From positions 1 to 30,097 of the forward strand of contig CAQBKK010000005.1 in NCBI GenBank assembly GCA_948760655.1: a stretch of 30,097 nucleotides of DNA, given 5' to 3'. The notes beneath the pieces were generated by a model. It had not been told where the DNA came from, ran no database searches, and was given only the letters and a program-made list of their open reading frames with translations. The position numbers and the translations under genes were made by a program. Below are positions 15,143 through 22,810 of this stretch, in pieces. Positions within the stretch are counted from its first letter, which is position 1, and the number at the start of each line of letters is the position of its first letter. Source of the DNA: an uncultured Bacilli bacterium. GTDB taxonomy: Bacteria; Bacillota_I; Bacilli_A; RF39; UBA660.

Positions 15143-16786
15143 CTAATCTAAACTTATCTTTCCAAGGGTAAGCTTTTTTATAATTTTATGGATAGAAGAC
15201 TTGCCAAATACCTTTTGCAAAATTTCCATTTTGTAGGCAATGAATAAATAAACCATGGCTCCAACTATACTAATAATTCCAACATACACACAGCAAGAAA
15301 TTTTACTATCTAAATGAACAGGTACAACCATTTTTAAAACCCACACGACCACGAACATCGCAAATGTTGGTAGTAACAAACGAAATCCCGTTTTTACAGT
15401 TTCTCCATAATGCAGTCCATGATCTTTTTTCAGTTTATATAAAGAACGAAGAAAAGCTAAAATATAACCAATTACTGTTGATAAGATAGCTCCTAAATAA
15501 GGGGCTAAACCGAGTTTTTGAAACAATAACATAAGAGGAATATTAAGAATTACATTTGTAGTAAGCCCTAAAATCACACTTTGGTAAACAACTTTTGACT
15601 TATTTAAACCATGCAAGGCAGAATTCGTAACCAAAAATAAATTGTAAAACAAAGATACCAAGATTTGCATACTGAATATCAAAGCACCAATGGTATTGAA
15701 TCCATAAAAAATACTCCATACACTTTTAGATAATAAAGATAACCCTACACACATAGGAATACAAATTACTAAAATAAGTTGCAAAGCTTTATTAAATTTT
15801 TGATTGACTTCTCCCCAATTCTTTAAGGTATACGCTCCCACAATCGTTGGTATTAAACTAGTTACCATACCAGTCGCAACAGAATTTACAATCATACTGA
15901 TTTTTGTTGACCATGTCGTAATCGCCGTAGTAGCAAATTCAATCGTTGCGGTATCCATACCCAAATACTCAAGAGTTCTTAAAATCATTACCATATCCAA
16001 AAAGTTGTTAATAGAAAATACTATGGTAATAATAATAAATGGTATTGCATAAAAAACAATCTTTCGCCCAATTTCTTTATTTGTAATTTCATCTTTTTTA
16101 ACATTTTTTTCTAAACCAAGTTCCCTCTTACTTTTGTTCATTTTAAAGATTAGATAGAAAATGGCAACCAATCCACCAATAGTCGCACCAAAAACAGCAA
16201 TACCAATGGCATATTGCATAGGAACATGAAACAAATAAAGCGCTAAATAACAACCTCCTAAAATGGTAAGAATACGAAAAACTTGTTCAAGAACTTGACT
16301 TACACTTGAAATACCAATAATATTATGTCCCTGTAAATACCCTCTTGTAATGCTTAGATAAGGAACAATTAAAAGAGCAAACGATGTCATACGAATAACA
16401 AAAGTAACTTCTTCTATAGTAGTTCCACCTGTTAAATCTCCTAAAATAAGAGCAGCAATAGGCCTTGCAAACAAAAATAAGATAAAAAAGATAACAATTG
16501 AAATCATACTTACAATTTTAAGACCTATTCCAAATGCTCTTTTTTTAGCATCAATCATTTGTAACGTATTGTATTCTTTGATTATTTTACTCAAAGCAAG
16601 AGGAAGTCCTGCTGTTGAAATATCTAAAAAAATCGCATAGATGTTATATCCATACGCATACAAAGCACTTCCCTGTGCTCCTACCATCGCATAAAAAGGA
16701 ATCACATAAAGCATTCCCATAATTTTTGTAATCACAATTGCCAGTGTTGCAATAACAGTTCCCTCAATAAATGAACTTTTCTTCAT
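15143..16786 (-). CDS. SpoVB/MurJ-type polysaccharide/lipid II flippase
   Basis: 547 residues, about 14 membrane helices, MOP/MATE-like flippase superfamily. The N-terminus (SSFIEGTVIATLAIVITKIM, then YAYGYNIYAIFLDISTAGLP and ALSKIIKEYN) matches the SpoVB/YtgP branch, which exports lipid-linked cell wall precursors; YtgP is the MurJ lipid II flippase of Bacillus subtilis. Whether this copy is the housekeeping flippase or a sporulation-type paralogue cannot be decided. It starts 10 bases after the Cse60-like gene stop, with a weak ribosome site, suggesting coupling. Its last codons lie in the right copy of the 34-bp repeat. Confidence 0.88.
   Translation of the reverse strand: MKKSSFIEGTVIATLAIVITKIMGMLYVIPFYAMVGAQGSALYAYGYNIYAIFLDISTAGLPLALSKIIKEYNTLQMIDAKKRAFGIGLKIVSMISIVIFFILFLFARPIAALILGDLTGGTTIEEVTFVIRMTSFALLIVPYLSITRGYLQGHNIIGISSVSQVLEQVFRILTILGGCYLALYLFHVPMQYAIGIAVFGATIGGLVAIFYLIFKMNKSKRELGLEKNVKKDEITNKEIGRKIVFYAIPFIIITIVFSINNFLDMVMILRTLEYLGMDTATIEFATTAITTWSTKISMIVNSVATGMVTSLIPTIVGAYTLKNWGEVNQKFNKALQLILVICIPMCVGLSLLSKSVWSIFYGFNTIGALIFSMQILVSLFYNLFLVTNSALHGLNKSKVVYQSVILGLTTNVILNIPLMLLFQKLGLAPYLGAILSTVIGYILAFLRSLYKLKKDHGLHYGETVKTGFRLLLPTFAMFVVVWVLKMVVPVHLDSKISCCVYVGIISIVGAMVYLFIAYKMEILQKVFGKSSIHKIIKKLTLGKISLD
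15144..15177 (+). repeat. Right copy of 34-bp imperfect direct repeat
   Basis: Partner of 14728-14761. On the minus strand it encodes the end of the flippase (LTLGKISLD, stop). On the plus strand CTTATC / GGTAAG plus CTTTTTT still forms a terminator-like hairpin. The two copies bracket toxin-antitoxin module 1. Confidence 0.65.
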
Positions 16787-16796
16787 AAAAAACCAC

Positions 16797-16976
16797 TCAT
16801 TCTTTTGGGCTATAAATCACCATTGCAGAAAAACAATAAATTTGTTCTTCTCCCGAAACAGCAATAGCCACGTTATACTTAATATCAATTATATCACTAG
16901 AAATACTTCCTAGAAAAGCATTTATTGCAGCTTCTAAATCTTTTTCATGGGACTCGTCAAAGCATTTTACACGCAT
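16797..16976 (-). CDS. Cse60-like small protein
   Basis: 59 residues, opening MRVKCFDESHEKDLEAAINA. The pattern of Val-Lys, Phe-Asp-Glu, His-Glu-Lys-Asp-Leu and an alternating beta end (KYNVAIAVSGEEQIYCFSAM) matches the Cse60 family, first described as a sigma-E-controlled sporulation gene in Bacillus subtilis but also found in non-sporulating relatives. Function unknown. A good ribosome site (GAGGTGAT) precedes the ATG. It lies 10 bases before the flippase gene, so the two form an operon. A TATAAT -10 candidate is at 17033-17028 without a clear -35. Family call is from recall of the motif. Confidence 0.75.
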   Translation of the reverse strand: MRVKCFDESHEKDLEAAINAFLGSISSDIIDIKYNVAIAVSGEEQIYCFSAMVIYSPKE

Positions 16977-17167
16977 AGTATCACCTCAAGAAAAAGAGTA
17001 ACACACCTACTTTGCAAAAATAATCAAATTATAGCGACTTCTTTCCATTATTAATAATTTCACCAATTTTTATTATTTAAACTTTTTTGTTTGTCAAATG
17101 ACATAATTCTCTAAAACAAATTTTAAAATGATAAACATTTTTTCATCCAATTTGCTAATTGAATAAT

Positions 17168-17196
17168 TTGCACTACATTTTACCATTTGATATATT
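17168..17196 (+). promoter_or_regulatory. Promoter of toxin mRNA, module 2
   Basis: TTGCAC (17168-17173), 17-base spacer, TATATT (17191-17196). The start would be near 17203, giving a leader of about 60 nt before the ATG at 17262. Confidence 0.65.
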
Positions 17197-17261
17197 GTTC
17201 TTGCGAGATGCATGAATGTTTTGGGCTTGCCACTCAATATAAGTAGTAAAGGAGTGGTTGC

Positions 17262-17354
17262 ATGAAAAAAATAGAACTACAAATTATTTTAAAATTAGAA
17301 CTTCTAGTAGTAGTACTATTAGCTATAATAATTCTTTTAATTATATTTAGATAA
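17262..17354 (+). CDS. Putative type I toxin, 30-residue hydrophobic peptide (module 2)
   Basis: A 30-codon gene. After MKKIELQIILKLE the sequence is almost wholly hydrophobic (LLVVVLLAIIILLIIFR), one membrane helix with a terminal Arg. AAAGGAG (17248-17254) is seven bases from the ATG. In the leader GCCACTC (17229-17235) can pair with GAGTGGT (17252-17258), which would hide part of the ribosome site. It has its own promoter and a convergent antisense RNA downstream. Size and layout match Fst/par-type modules, but the sequence is not recognisably Fst. It is not related in sequence to the module 1 peptide apart from general character. Toxicity is inferred. Confidence 0.65.
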   Translation: MKKIELQIILKLELLVVVLLAIIILLIIFR

Positions 17355-17384
17355 TCCTAGGGGGTTACTGGTTGATTCGAAAGA

Positions 17385-17461
17385 ATTAAAAATAGCACCA
17401 TCCAATTTTTAGGAAGGTGCTTGCCCCACGGCAAGTACTTAAATATTTAAGTATCTCGCTT
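17385..17461 (-). ncRNA. Putative antitoxin RNA of type I TA module 2
   Basis: A minus-strand RNA of about 75-80 nt is defined by a promoter at 17496-17468 and a terminator at 17421-17394. It contains GGCAAGC and TACTTA, complementary to GCTTGCC (17225-17231) and TAAGTA (17240-17245) in the toxin leader. It also contains the 18-bp palindrome TACTTAAATATTTAAGTA (17436-17453). This matches RNA II of par loci, which meets the toxin mRNA at a shared terminator and at two direct repeats. Expression is predicted only. Confidence 0.55.
17394..17421 (-). terminator. Terminator of antisense RNA, module 2
   Basis: AGCACC pairs with GGTGCT, with an A/A mismatch and an inner TCC/GGA helix. On the minus strand it is followed by ATTTTTAATTCTTT. 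On the plus strand the hairpin lacks a T-run, so the toxin mRNA end is less clear. Confidence 0.65.
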
Positions 17462-17467
17462 AAATTA

Positions 17468-17496
17468 AGAATATAGCATTTTTTAATAGATGTAAA
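17468..17496 (-). promoter_or_regulatory. Promoter of antisense RNA, module 2
   Basis: Minus-strand TTTACA (17496-17491), 17-base spacer, TATTCT (17473-17468), pointing at the 3' end of the toxin gene. Confidence 0.5.
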
Positions 17497-17555
17497 GGAT
17501 TTATCTAAAAAAATCTTATATATATATCTTTTCTTTTCCAAACAAATGCATTTTA

Positions 17556-17585
17556 TAAAAAAAGCTCTATTTATACTATAGAACT
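17556..17585 (-). terminator. Terminator of leuS
   Basis: Minus-strand AGTTCTAT pairs with ATAGAGCT (8 bp, one wobble), followed by TTTTTTTAT, a few bases after the leuS stop. Confidence 0.65.
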
Positions 17586-17590
17586 ATTTT

Positions 17591-19996
17591 TTACTTTACA
17601 ACAATATTAACAATTCGGTTAGGTATGACAATCACTTTAACGATTTCTTTACCATCTGTATACTTCTTAACATTTTCTTCATTTAACGCTTTTTCTTTTA
17701 CTTCCTCTTCTGTATCCTCTATAGAAATAGTAATCGTACTTCGTACTTTTCCGTTAACTTGAACAGCAATAGATTTTTCAGAATCTTCAGTTTTAGCTTC
17801 GTCATAAATAGGCCATGAAGATTCACAAATAGGTGTAAATCCAACACTTTCATTTAATTCTTCTGTTATATGAGGAGCAATTGGATTTAATAATGTTAAC
17901 AAGACATGATACTCATCTTTTGTAATTGCCTCACACGCCTCATATTGATTAGCTAAAATCATCAAAGTAGACACCGCTGTATTATAGGACATATGTGTTA
18001 AATCATTACTTACCTTTTTAATGCTTTTGTGAATCAATGACTCATTTTGCTTTTGATAGCCATCTCCATCCATTACTTTGTCTTTCAAACGAATGACTTT
18101 GTCTAAGAAACGTTTACATCCTCGTAAACTATCTGTACTCCATGGAGCATCGTGTTCATAATCACCCATAAACATTTCGTAAACCCGTAAAGTATCTGCT
18201 CCGTATTCTTTTACAATATCATCAGGATTAATAACATTTCCTTTACTCTTACTCATCTTCTCATTGTTAGAACCTAACACCATACCATGACTCACACGTG
18301 TCCAAATCATTTCACTTTTAGGAACCAAACCAATATTGTATAAAAATTGTACCCAGAATCTTGCATACAACAAATGTCTTGCTGTATGTTCCATTCCTCC
18401 GTTGTACCAATCGACGCCTCCCCAATACTTCATCGCATCCTGACTAGCAAACTCACTTTCGTTATGCGGATCCATATAGCGTAAGAAATACCAACTTGAT
18501 CCTGCCCATTGTGGCATAGTATCGGTTTCACGTTTGGCATACCCACCACACTCTGGACAAGTAGTATTTACAAAACTTTCGATTTTAGCAAGTGGACTTT
18601 CTCCGTCTTGTGTTGGTTCGTATTCGGTAACATCAGGAAGCATAAGTGGTAAATCACTTTCTTTCATTGGAACCCAACCACATTTTGGACAATTTATCAT
18701 TGGAATAGGTTCTCCCCAGAATCTTTGCCTTGAAAATATCCAATCGCGCATTTTGTAGTTATTTACTTCACGAGCCACACCAGCATCTACTAACTTTTTG
18801 GTAATCGCAACTTTCGCTTCTTCAACAGTCATTCCATCAAAAGAAGAAGAGTTAATAAGTTTACAACCTTTTCCCAAATACTCATGTTTTTCAAAAGCGC
18901 ACTCTCTTATATCTCCACCAGTGATTACTTCTACAATCGGTAAATCATGAACTTTAGCGTATTCAAAGTCTCGTGCATCATGCGCAGGCACAGCCATTAC
19001 AGCTCCTGTTCCATAACTACCTAAAACAAAGTCTCCTAAAAAAACTGGAACATGCTCTTTCGTAATCGGATGAATTGCTTCAATTCCACGAACCAAACAA
19101 CCGCTCTTTCCTTTATTAAGCTCTGTACGATCCATATTGGATTTTCTCTTGGTTTCCTCAATATACGCAAGAACTTCCTCTTTGTTTTCCACTCGAGGCA
19201 TTAACTCCCCAATTAATTTTCCATCTGGCGCAAGAACAAAGAAAGTAATACCGTAAATTGTCTCAATACAAGTGGTGAAAATAGAAAATTTTCCTCCTCC
19301 AACAATATCGACATCCACTTCAACTCCTGTAGATTTCCCAATCCAATTGATTTGCCCTAATTTTACTTTCTCAGCAAAGTTTGTATTATCAAGACCCTTA
19401 AGCAAATCTTCCGCATAGTCACTCATTCGAAGCATCCATTGTGATTTTTCTTTTTGCACGACTTTGGTGCCACACCTTTCACAAACTCCACCTGCTGCAT
19501 CTTCATTCGATAAAACACTCAAACACTTAGGACACCAATTTACTGGAATGGTATCTTTGTACGCCATACCATGTTTATAAAATTGTAAAAATTGCCATTG
19601 TGTCCATTTATAATATTCTGGATCCGTTGTTGAAAACTCACGACTCCAATCAAAAGAAAATCCTAACTCTTCCATTTGTCCTTTAAACGTTTTTATATTT
19701 TCTTTTACAGCATCTTTAGGATGGATATGGTTCTTTATAGCATATTGTTCTGCTGGAGCACCAAAAGCATCCCAACCCATAGGAAACAAAACATTCTTTC
19801 CTTGCATACGCATCATTCTAGCCATCGCATCATTGGCGGTATAACTTCTGACATGTCCTACATGTAATCCCGCTCCAGAAGGATAAGGAAACTCAACCAA
19901 AATATAGTAAGGATCTTTTCCCTCGTTTTTTGCCTCAAACGTTTTATGTTCTCTCCAAAAATTCTGCCATTTTTGTTCAATTGCTTTAAAATTCAT
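17591..19996 (-). CDS. leuS: Leucyl-tRNA synthetase
   Basis: 801 residues, normal for bacterial LeuRS. Class I signature HVGH at 45-48 within YPSGAGLHVGHVRSY; KMSKSKGN near residue 580. The CP1 editing domain is present (GTGAVMAVPAHDARDFEYA). Two zinc-finger-like Cys pairs are seen (CPKC with CERCG, and CPKCGW with CPECGG). The C-terminal beta domain ends with VQVNGKVRSTITI. Charges tRNA-Leu in the cytoplasm. The start overlaps the stop of the preceding membrane protein gene in ATGA, and both lie behind a T-box leader, so expression should rise when an uncharged tRNA accumulates. Confidence 0.97.
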   Translation of the reverse strand: MNFKAIEQKWQNFWREHKTFEAKNEGKDPYYILVEFPYPSGAGLHVGHVRSYTANDAMARMMRMQGKNVLFPMGWDAFGAPAEQYAIKNHIHPKDAVKENIKTFKGQMEELGFSFDWSREFSTTDPEYYKWTQWQFLQFYKHGMAYKDTIPVNWCPKCLSVLSNEDAAGGVCERCGTKVVQKEKSQWMLRMSDYAEDLLKGLDNTNFAEKVKLGQINWIGKSTGVEVDVDIVGGGKFSIFTTCIETIYGITFFVLAPDGKLIGELMPRVENKEEVLAYIEETKRKSNMDRTELNKGKSGCLVRGIEAIHPITKEHVPVFLGDFVLGSYGTGAVMAVPAHDARDFEYAKVHDLPIVEVITGGDIRECAFEKHEYLGKGCKLINSSSFDGMTVEEAKVAITKKLVDAGVAREVNNYKMRDWIFSRQRFWGEPIPMINCPKCGWVPMKESDLPLMLPDVTEYEPTQDGESPLAKIESFVNTTCPECGGYAKRETDTMPQWAGSSWYFLRYMDPHNESEFASQDAMKYWGGVDWYNGGMEHTARHLLYARFWVQFLYNIGLVPKSEMIWTRVSHGMVLGSNNEKMSKSKGNVINPDDIVKEYGADTLRVYEMFMGDYEHDAPWSTDSLRGCKRFLDKVIRLKDKVMDGDGYQKQNESLIHKSIKKVSNDLTHMSYNTAVSTLMILANQYEACEAITKDEYHVLLTLLNPIAPHITEELNESVGFTPICESSWPIYDEAKTEDSEKSIAVQVNGKVRSTITISIEDTEEEVKEKALNEENVKKYTDGKEIVKVIVIPNRIVNIVVK

Positions 19997-20364
19997 CTTT
20001 CATCTCTCCTTAATTTATTTGCTAAATGTCTTCCATATATTTCATACAAAGAATAAATAAGTGCAAGTAGTAAAAGAAAGCCAAGCCCAAGTTGTAAAAA
20101 TATCGCAATCTCCAAGCTCGTAACAAATGTTCCAACACTTGCAATAATCAAACTATCCATAAATGAAACATACAAAATCTCTTTTTTATAATTTATTCTA
20201 TTTTTATCCAATTTAAACTTCTTTATCACATAATTTAACTCACCAATAGAATCAAACTTTTTCTTTTTCACTTTTCGTAAATTATGAGTATAAATAGCTA
20301 TAAATACAATGAGGAATAGAACTACAAAAAAGTAACATAAGAATGCTGGACTATTTAAATCCAT
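19993..20364 (-). CDS. Small membrane protein co-transcribed with leuS
   Basis: 123 residues from MDLNSPAFLCYFF. One hydrophobic helix at the N-terminus (about 6-26), a basic loop (RKVKKKKFDSIGELNYVIKK), and two further helices (about 67-110), ending in basic residues. No family recognised. I chose the ATG at 20364 because AAAGGG is nine bases upstream; the in-frame ATG at 20373 abuts that site. It is the first gene after the T-box terminator and overlaps leuS by four bases, so it is under the same tRNA control. Confidence 0.7.
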   Translation of the reverse strand: MDLNSPAFLCYFFVVLFLIVFIAIYTHNLRKVKKKKFDSIGELNYVIKKFKLDKNRINYKKEILYVSFMDSLIIASVGTFVTSLEIAIFLQLGLGFLLLLALIYSLYEIYGRHLANKLRRDER

Positions 20365-20383
20365 AACAATCATCCCTTTCTAA

Positions 20384-20582
20384 ACAAAAAAACACGACAC
20401 TTCCTAAGGACGAAAATGTCGTGGTACCACCTTAATTCCTAGTATAACTAGCTTTCTATCTGATATTGGAGATCACCCATTTAGCATCCAAAAGCAAGTT
20501 CATAAACTCTATTTATTCATTTCCACCAACCATGAATTCTCTTTCAAATAGATTATTTACTACTACTCTTTTTTCATCGCTT
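20384..20582 (-). promoter_or_regulatory. T-box riboswitch leader of the leuS operon
   Basis: The minus-strand leader has the canonical T-box AAGGTGGTACCACG (20433-20420). Stem I elements are visible: AGTA near 20570, AGAGAATTCATGGTTGGTGG around 20540-20520, and GAAC near 20500. The CACGACA / TGTCGTG terminator with a T-run lies at 20423-20384. The T-box forms the antiterminator that competes with that terminator. The UGGU bulge expects a tRNA ending in ACCA. The specifier is UAU if it directly precedes GAAC, or the Leu codon UUA if one base earlier. Leucine response is inferred from the downstream gene. Confidence 0.9.
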
Positions 20583-20588
20583 TCCCGT

Positions 20589-20617
20589 ATTATAATAAAT
20601 TTTAAATTAAATTTCAA
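20589..20617 (-). promoter_or_regulatory. Promoter of the T-box-leuS operon
   Basis: Minus-strand TTGAAA (20617-20612), 17-base spacer, TATAAT (20594-20589), placed just before the T-box leader. Upstream, 20618-20769 shows no gene, only a repeated AAGCTTTTA. Confidence 0.75.
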
Positions 20618-20769
20618 TCATTTCTTTATTGAATTCCTCACATTTTGCTTCTAGTAATGGAAAATTACAGCATATTTTACCCCCACTTTATATAACTTTT
20701 CTAAAAGCTTCTCCTTTATTAGTATTTAAAAGCTTGAACTCAACTAAAACATTTATAACACATTCAAAA

Positions 20770-21636
20770 TTATTCTACTGAAAATTCCCACAAATTTCTA
20801 ATTTGACTTTCGAGTCTTTCGTATTCCCATAACAAACTACTTTTCTTTAAACTATTCGGATCATGTACTTGAATTTTTCCATCAACTACTCCAACCAAAA
20901 CAATAAAATGCCCTGTCGTTGTAAAATCACCTTTACGAACACTACAAATAACAGGATGTCCTCTTTCTAAAGCTAAAAAAATCGCTGTTTTCGTTAAAGG
21001 AATTTCCTTCCCATGAATTCCAAAATAACTAGTCCCCTCCGTCATCAAACTCCAACTTGTTCCTACCCCTTTCACATAAAATCCTTGTTGATAAGCATAA
21101 GTTGCAATCGTATAAGGTGTAATATCATTTCTACCAGTCAAACCAGCAATAACCATAGATAAAGCAGTAGGAGCACATCCATTAATAGCAAGATATGTAT
21201 CTCCATATATTCCATATCCCCATCTTTTATCCCATTGTAAAAGTAAAGGAAAGGATTGATTCGTAAAATTACCAATTGTCTCACTATAAGTTTTTCCTTT
21301 CATACTTGGGAAATCTAAAACAAAAGGAAGCAAATCAATATCGCGAGATAACATAGTAACCAAATCTTCAGGATAATCATTTTGATGACGCAAAACAATA
21401 GAAATTCTTTCATCTTGCTCTAAAAGTTCATGTAAACGTTCCTCTACAGAATATTGACTAAGAACTACACTCGACACATCATCATACTCTAAAACTACCG
21501 AAGGAATCACAGTATCAATTTTCTTTTCTAAAAACTCTTCTTTAAAATAAAAAAGACGACCCAAAAAGAAAAAAGGCAAAAAAAGAAATAAAATCCACAT
21601 CACTATACTTCTTACTTTTTTCTTATAACTTCCCAT
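20770..21636 (-). CDS. Secreted/anchored C39-like cysteine peptidase
   Basis: 288 residues. A basic start and one hydrophobic helix (about 8-29) form a signal anchor. Residues about 128-270 are a papain-like peptidase C39_2-type domain: FPLLLQWDKRWG with the oxyanion Gln near 134, INGCAPTALSMV with Cys 154, GHFIVLVGV with His 243, and VHDPNS with Asp 259. All catalytic residues are present. It probably hydrolyses a peptide or amide bond at the cell surface; the substrate is unknown. I chose the ATG at 21636, next to GAGGTGA; the longer frame overlaps the kinase gene and lacks support. A terminator after the kinase suggests separate transcription, although the location hints at regulation by VanRS-like signals. 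Confidence 0.82.
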   Translation of the reverse strand: MGSYKKKVRSIVMWILFLFLPFFFLGRLFYFKEEFLEKKIDTVIPSVVLEYDDVSSVVLSQYSVEERLHELLEQDERISIVLRHQNDYPEDLVTMLSRDIDLLPFVLDFPSMKGKTYSETIGNFTNQSFPLLLQWDKRWGYGIYGDTYLAINGCAPTALSMVIAGLTGRNDITPYTIATYAYQQGFYVKGVGTSWSLMTEGTSYFGIHGKEIPLTKTAIFLALERGHPVICSVRKGDFTTTGHFIVLVGVVDGKIQVHDPNSLKKSSLLWEYERLESQIRNLWEFSVE

Positions 21637-21700
21637 AAAATTCACCTCATTTATAAATAAAGTGTACTTAAATATTTCAATAAATGTTTTAACAAAAAAG

Positions 21701-21728
21701 AAAAAAAATCTTAAGAATTCCTTAAGAT
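21701..21728 (-). terminator. Terminator after the VanS-like kinase
   Basis: Minus-strand ATCTTAAG and CTTAAGAT form an 8-bp stem around a 5-base loop, followed by eight T and CTTTTTT. The first arm includes the kinase TAA stop. Confidence 0.75.
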
Positions 21729-22810
21729 ACCCAAATCGGCAAGAATACCATAAAAGTTGTCTTTCCATCACTAGAACTTACCTGAATGCTTCCCTTATGA
21801 AGTTGAACGATTTCTTTAGCAATCGCAAGCCCTAAACCACTACCTCCTCTTTCACTATTTCTAGAAGAATCCACACGATAAAACTTTTCAAAAATTTGAT
21901 GCATTTCCTCATCACTGATAGTAGGACCTTCATTGGTAATTAGAACACAAGCCCTATCACTCTCTTTCGTAATAGATACAAAAATAGTACTTTCTTTCTT
22001 ACTATAAAAACATGCATTTTTTAAAATATTACTAAAAACTCTAGCAAGTTGGGAAGAATCTCCCAATAAATAAATCTTTTCTGTCTTTAAAAACTTTACA
22101 TTCTTATTCTCTTCTTTTAATAAAGGAAAAAAATCATCTACAATTTGGAACAACATTAAAGATAAATCTAACTTTTCTTTATGCAACTGAATAGTTTGTG
22201 AATTAAAACGAGTAATTGAAAATAGTTCATTAATTAACTCTTCTAACTTATAAGATTTTTCCAAAGCAATCTGCGTATACTTTTTTCTTTGTTTACTCGG
22301 CATATCCTCTGCTTCATAAAGCAAAGATAAATACCCAATCATCGAAGTTAAAGGTGTTTTAATATCATGAGCAAGATAAACAACTAAATCATTCTTTTTC
22401 TGCTCTACTTCTTTGGAAATCCTTTTATTTTCAATGGCTTCCCTCTTAATATGATTTAAAGCATTTTCAATTTCTAAAAGTTCTTTTGGTAAATAAATCA
22501 AATCCTCTTCTTCTTCAATTAAAAGTCGACTTGCATCTACAATAGTATCTATGAATAGAATCATTCTTCGTAAATAATAAAGAACAATGATAATAAAACC
22601 AATGAGCCACACAAAAAGCATAACAAAATTATGCGTTTCAATATATTTTAAAAAACGATAGGTTTTATCATAAGGTTGCCAAATAATCTTATTACATAAA
22701 GTACGTGCTAAAAAGAGTAGAAAAAGAAATATTCCTGTATAAAGGAGAGTATTTTTTACTACTTTATAAATCAAATCTTTTGTTAATTGATTTCCATACT
22801 TACTTTTCAA
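21722..22810 (-). CDS. VanS-like sensor histidine kinase
   Basis: About 362 residues. Two membrane helices (TGIFLFLLFLARTL and FVMLFVWLIGFIIIVLYYL) flank a short extracellular loop of some 25 residues. The HisKA motif is YLAHDIKTPLTSMIGYLSLL-type (phospho-His near 148). An N box (ARVFSNILKNACFYS), G1 (TNEGP) and GGSGLGLAIAKEI complete the kinase. Loop size and HisKA sequence resemble VanS. No ATG is well placed: TTG at 22810 follows GTGGGA and overlaps the regulator by 11 bases, while TTG at 22840 is a longer option. It phosphorylates the adjacent regulator; the signal is likely cell wall stress. Confidence 0.88.
   Translation of the reverse strand: MKSKYGNQLTKDLIYKVVKNTLLYTGIFLFLLFLARTLCNKIIWQPYDKTYRFLKYIETHNFVMLFVWLIGFIIIVLYYLRRMILFIDTIVDASRLLIEEEEDLIYLPKELLEIENALNHIKREAIENKRISKEVEQKKNDLVVYLAHDIKTPLTSMIGYLSLLYEAEDMPSKQRKKYTQIALEKSYKLEELINELFSITRFNSQTIQLHKEKLDLSLMLFQIVDDFFPLLKEENKNVKFLKTEKIYLLGDSSQLARVFSNILKNACFYSKKESTIFVSITKESDRACVLITNEGPTISDEEMHQIFEKFYRVDSSRNSERGGSGLGLAIAKEIVQLHKGSIQVSSSDGKTTFMVFLPIWVS

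Noticed and set aside
15804..16052. Plus-strand frame of 82 codons inside the flippase gene
   Set aside because: Antisense shadow of the flippase coding sequence, with no ribosome site or domain.
20466..20654. 62-codon plus-strand frame over the T-box region
   Set aside because: Antisense to the T-box leader and lacks a ribosome site.
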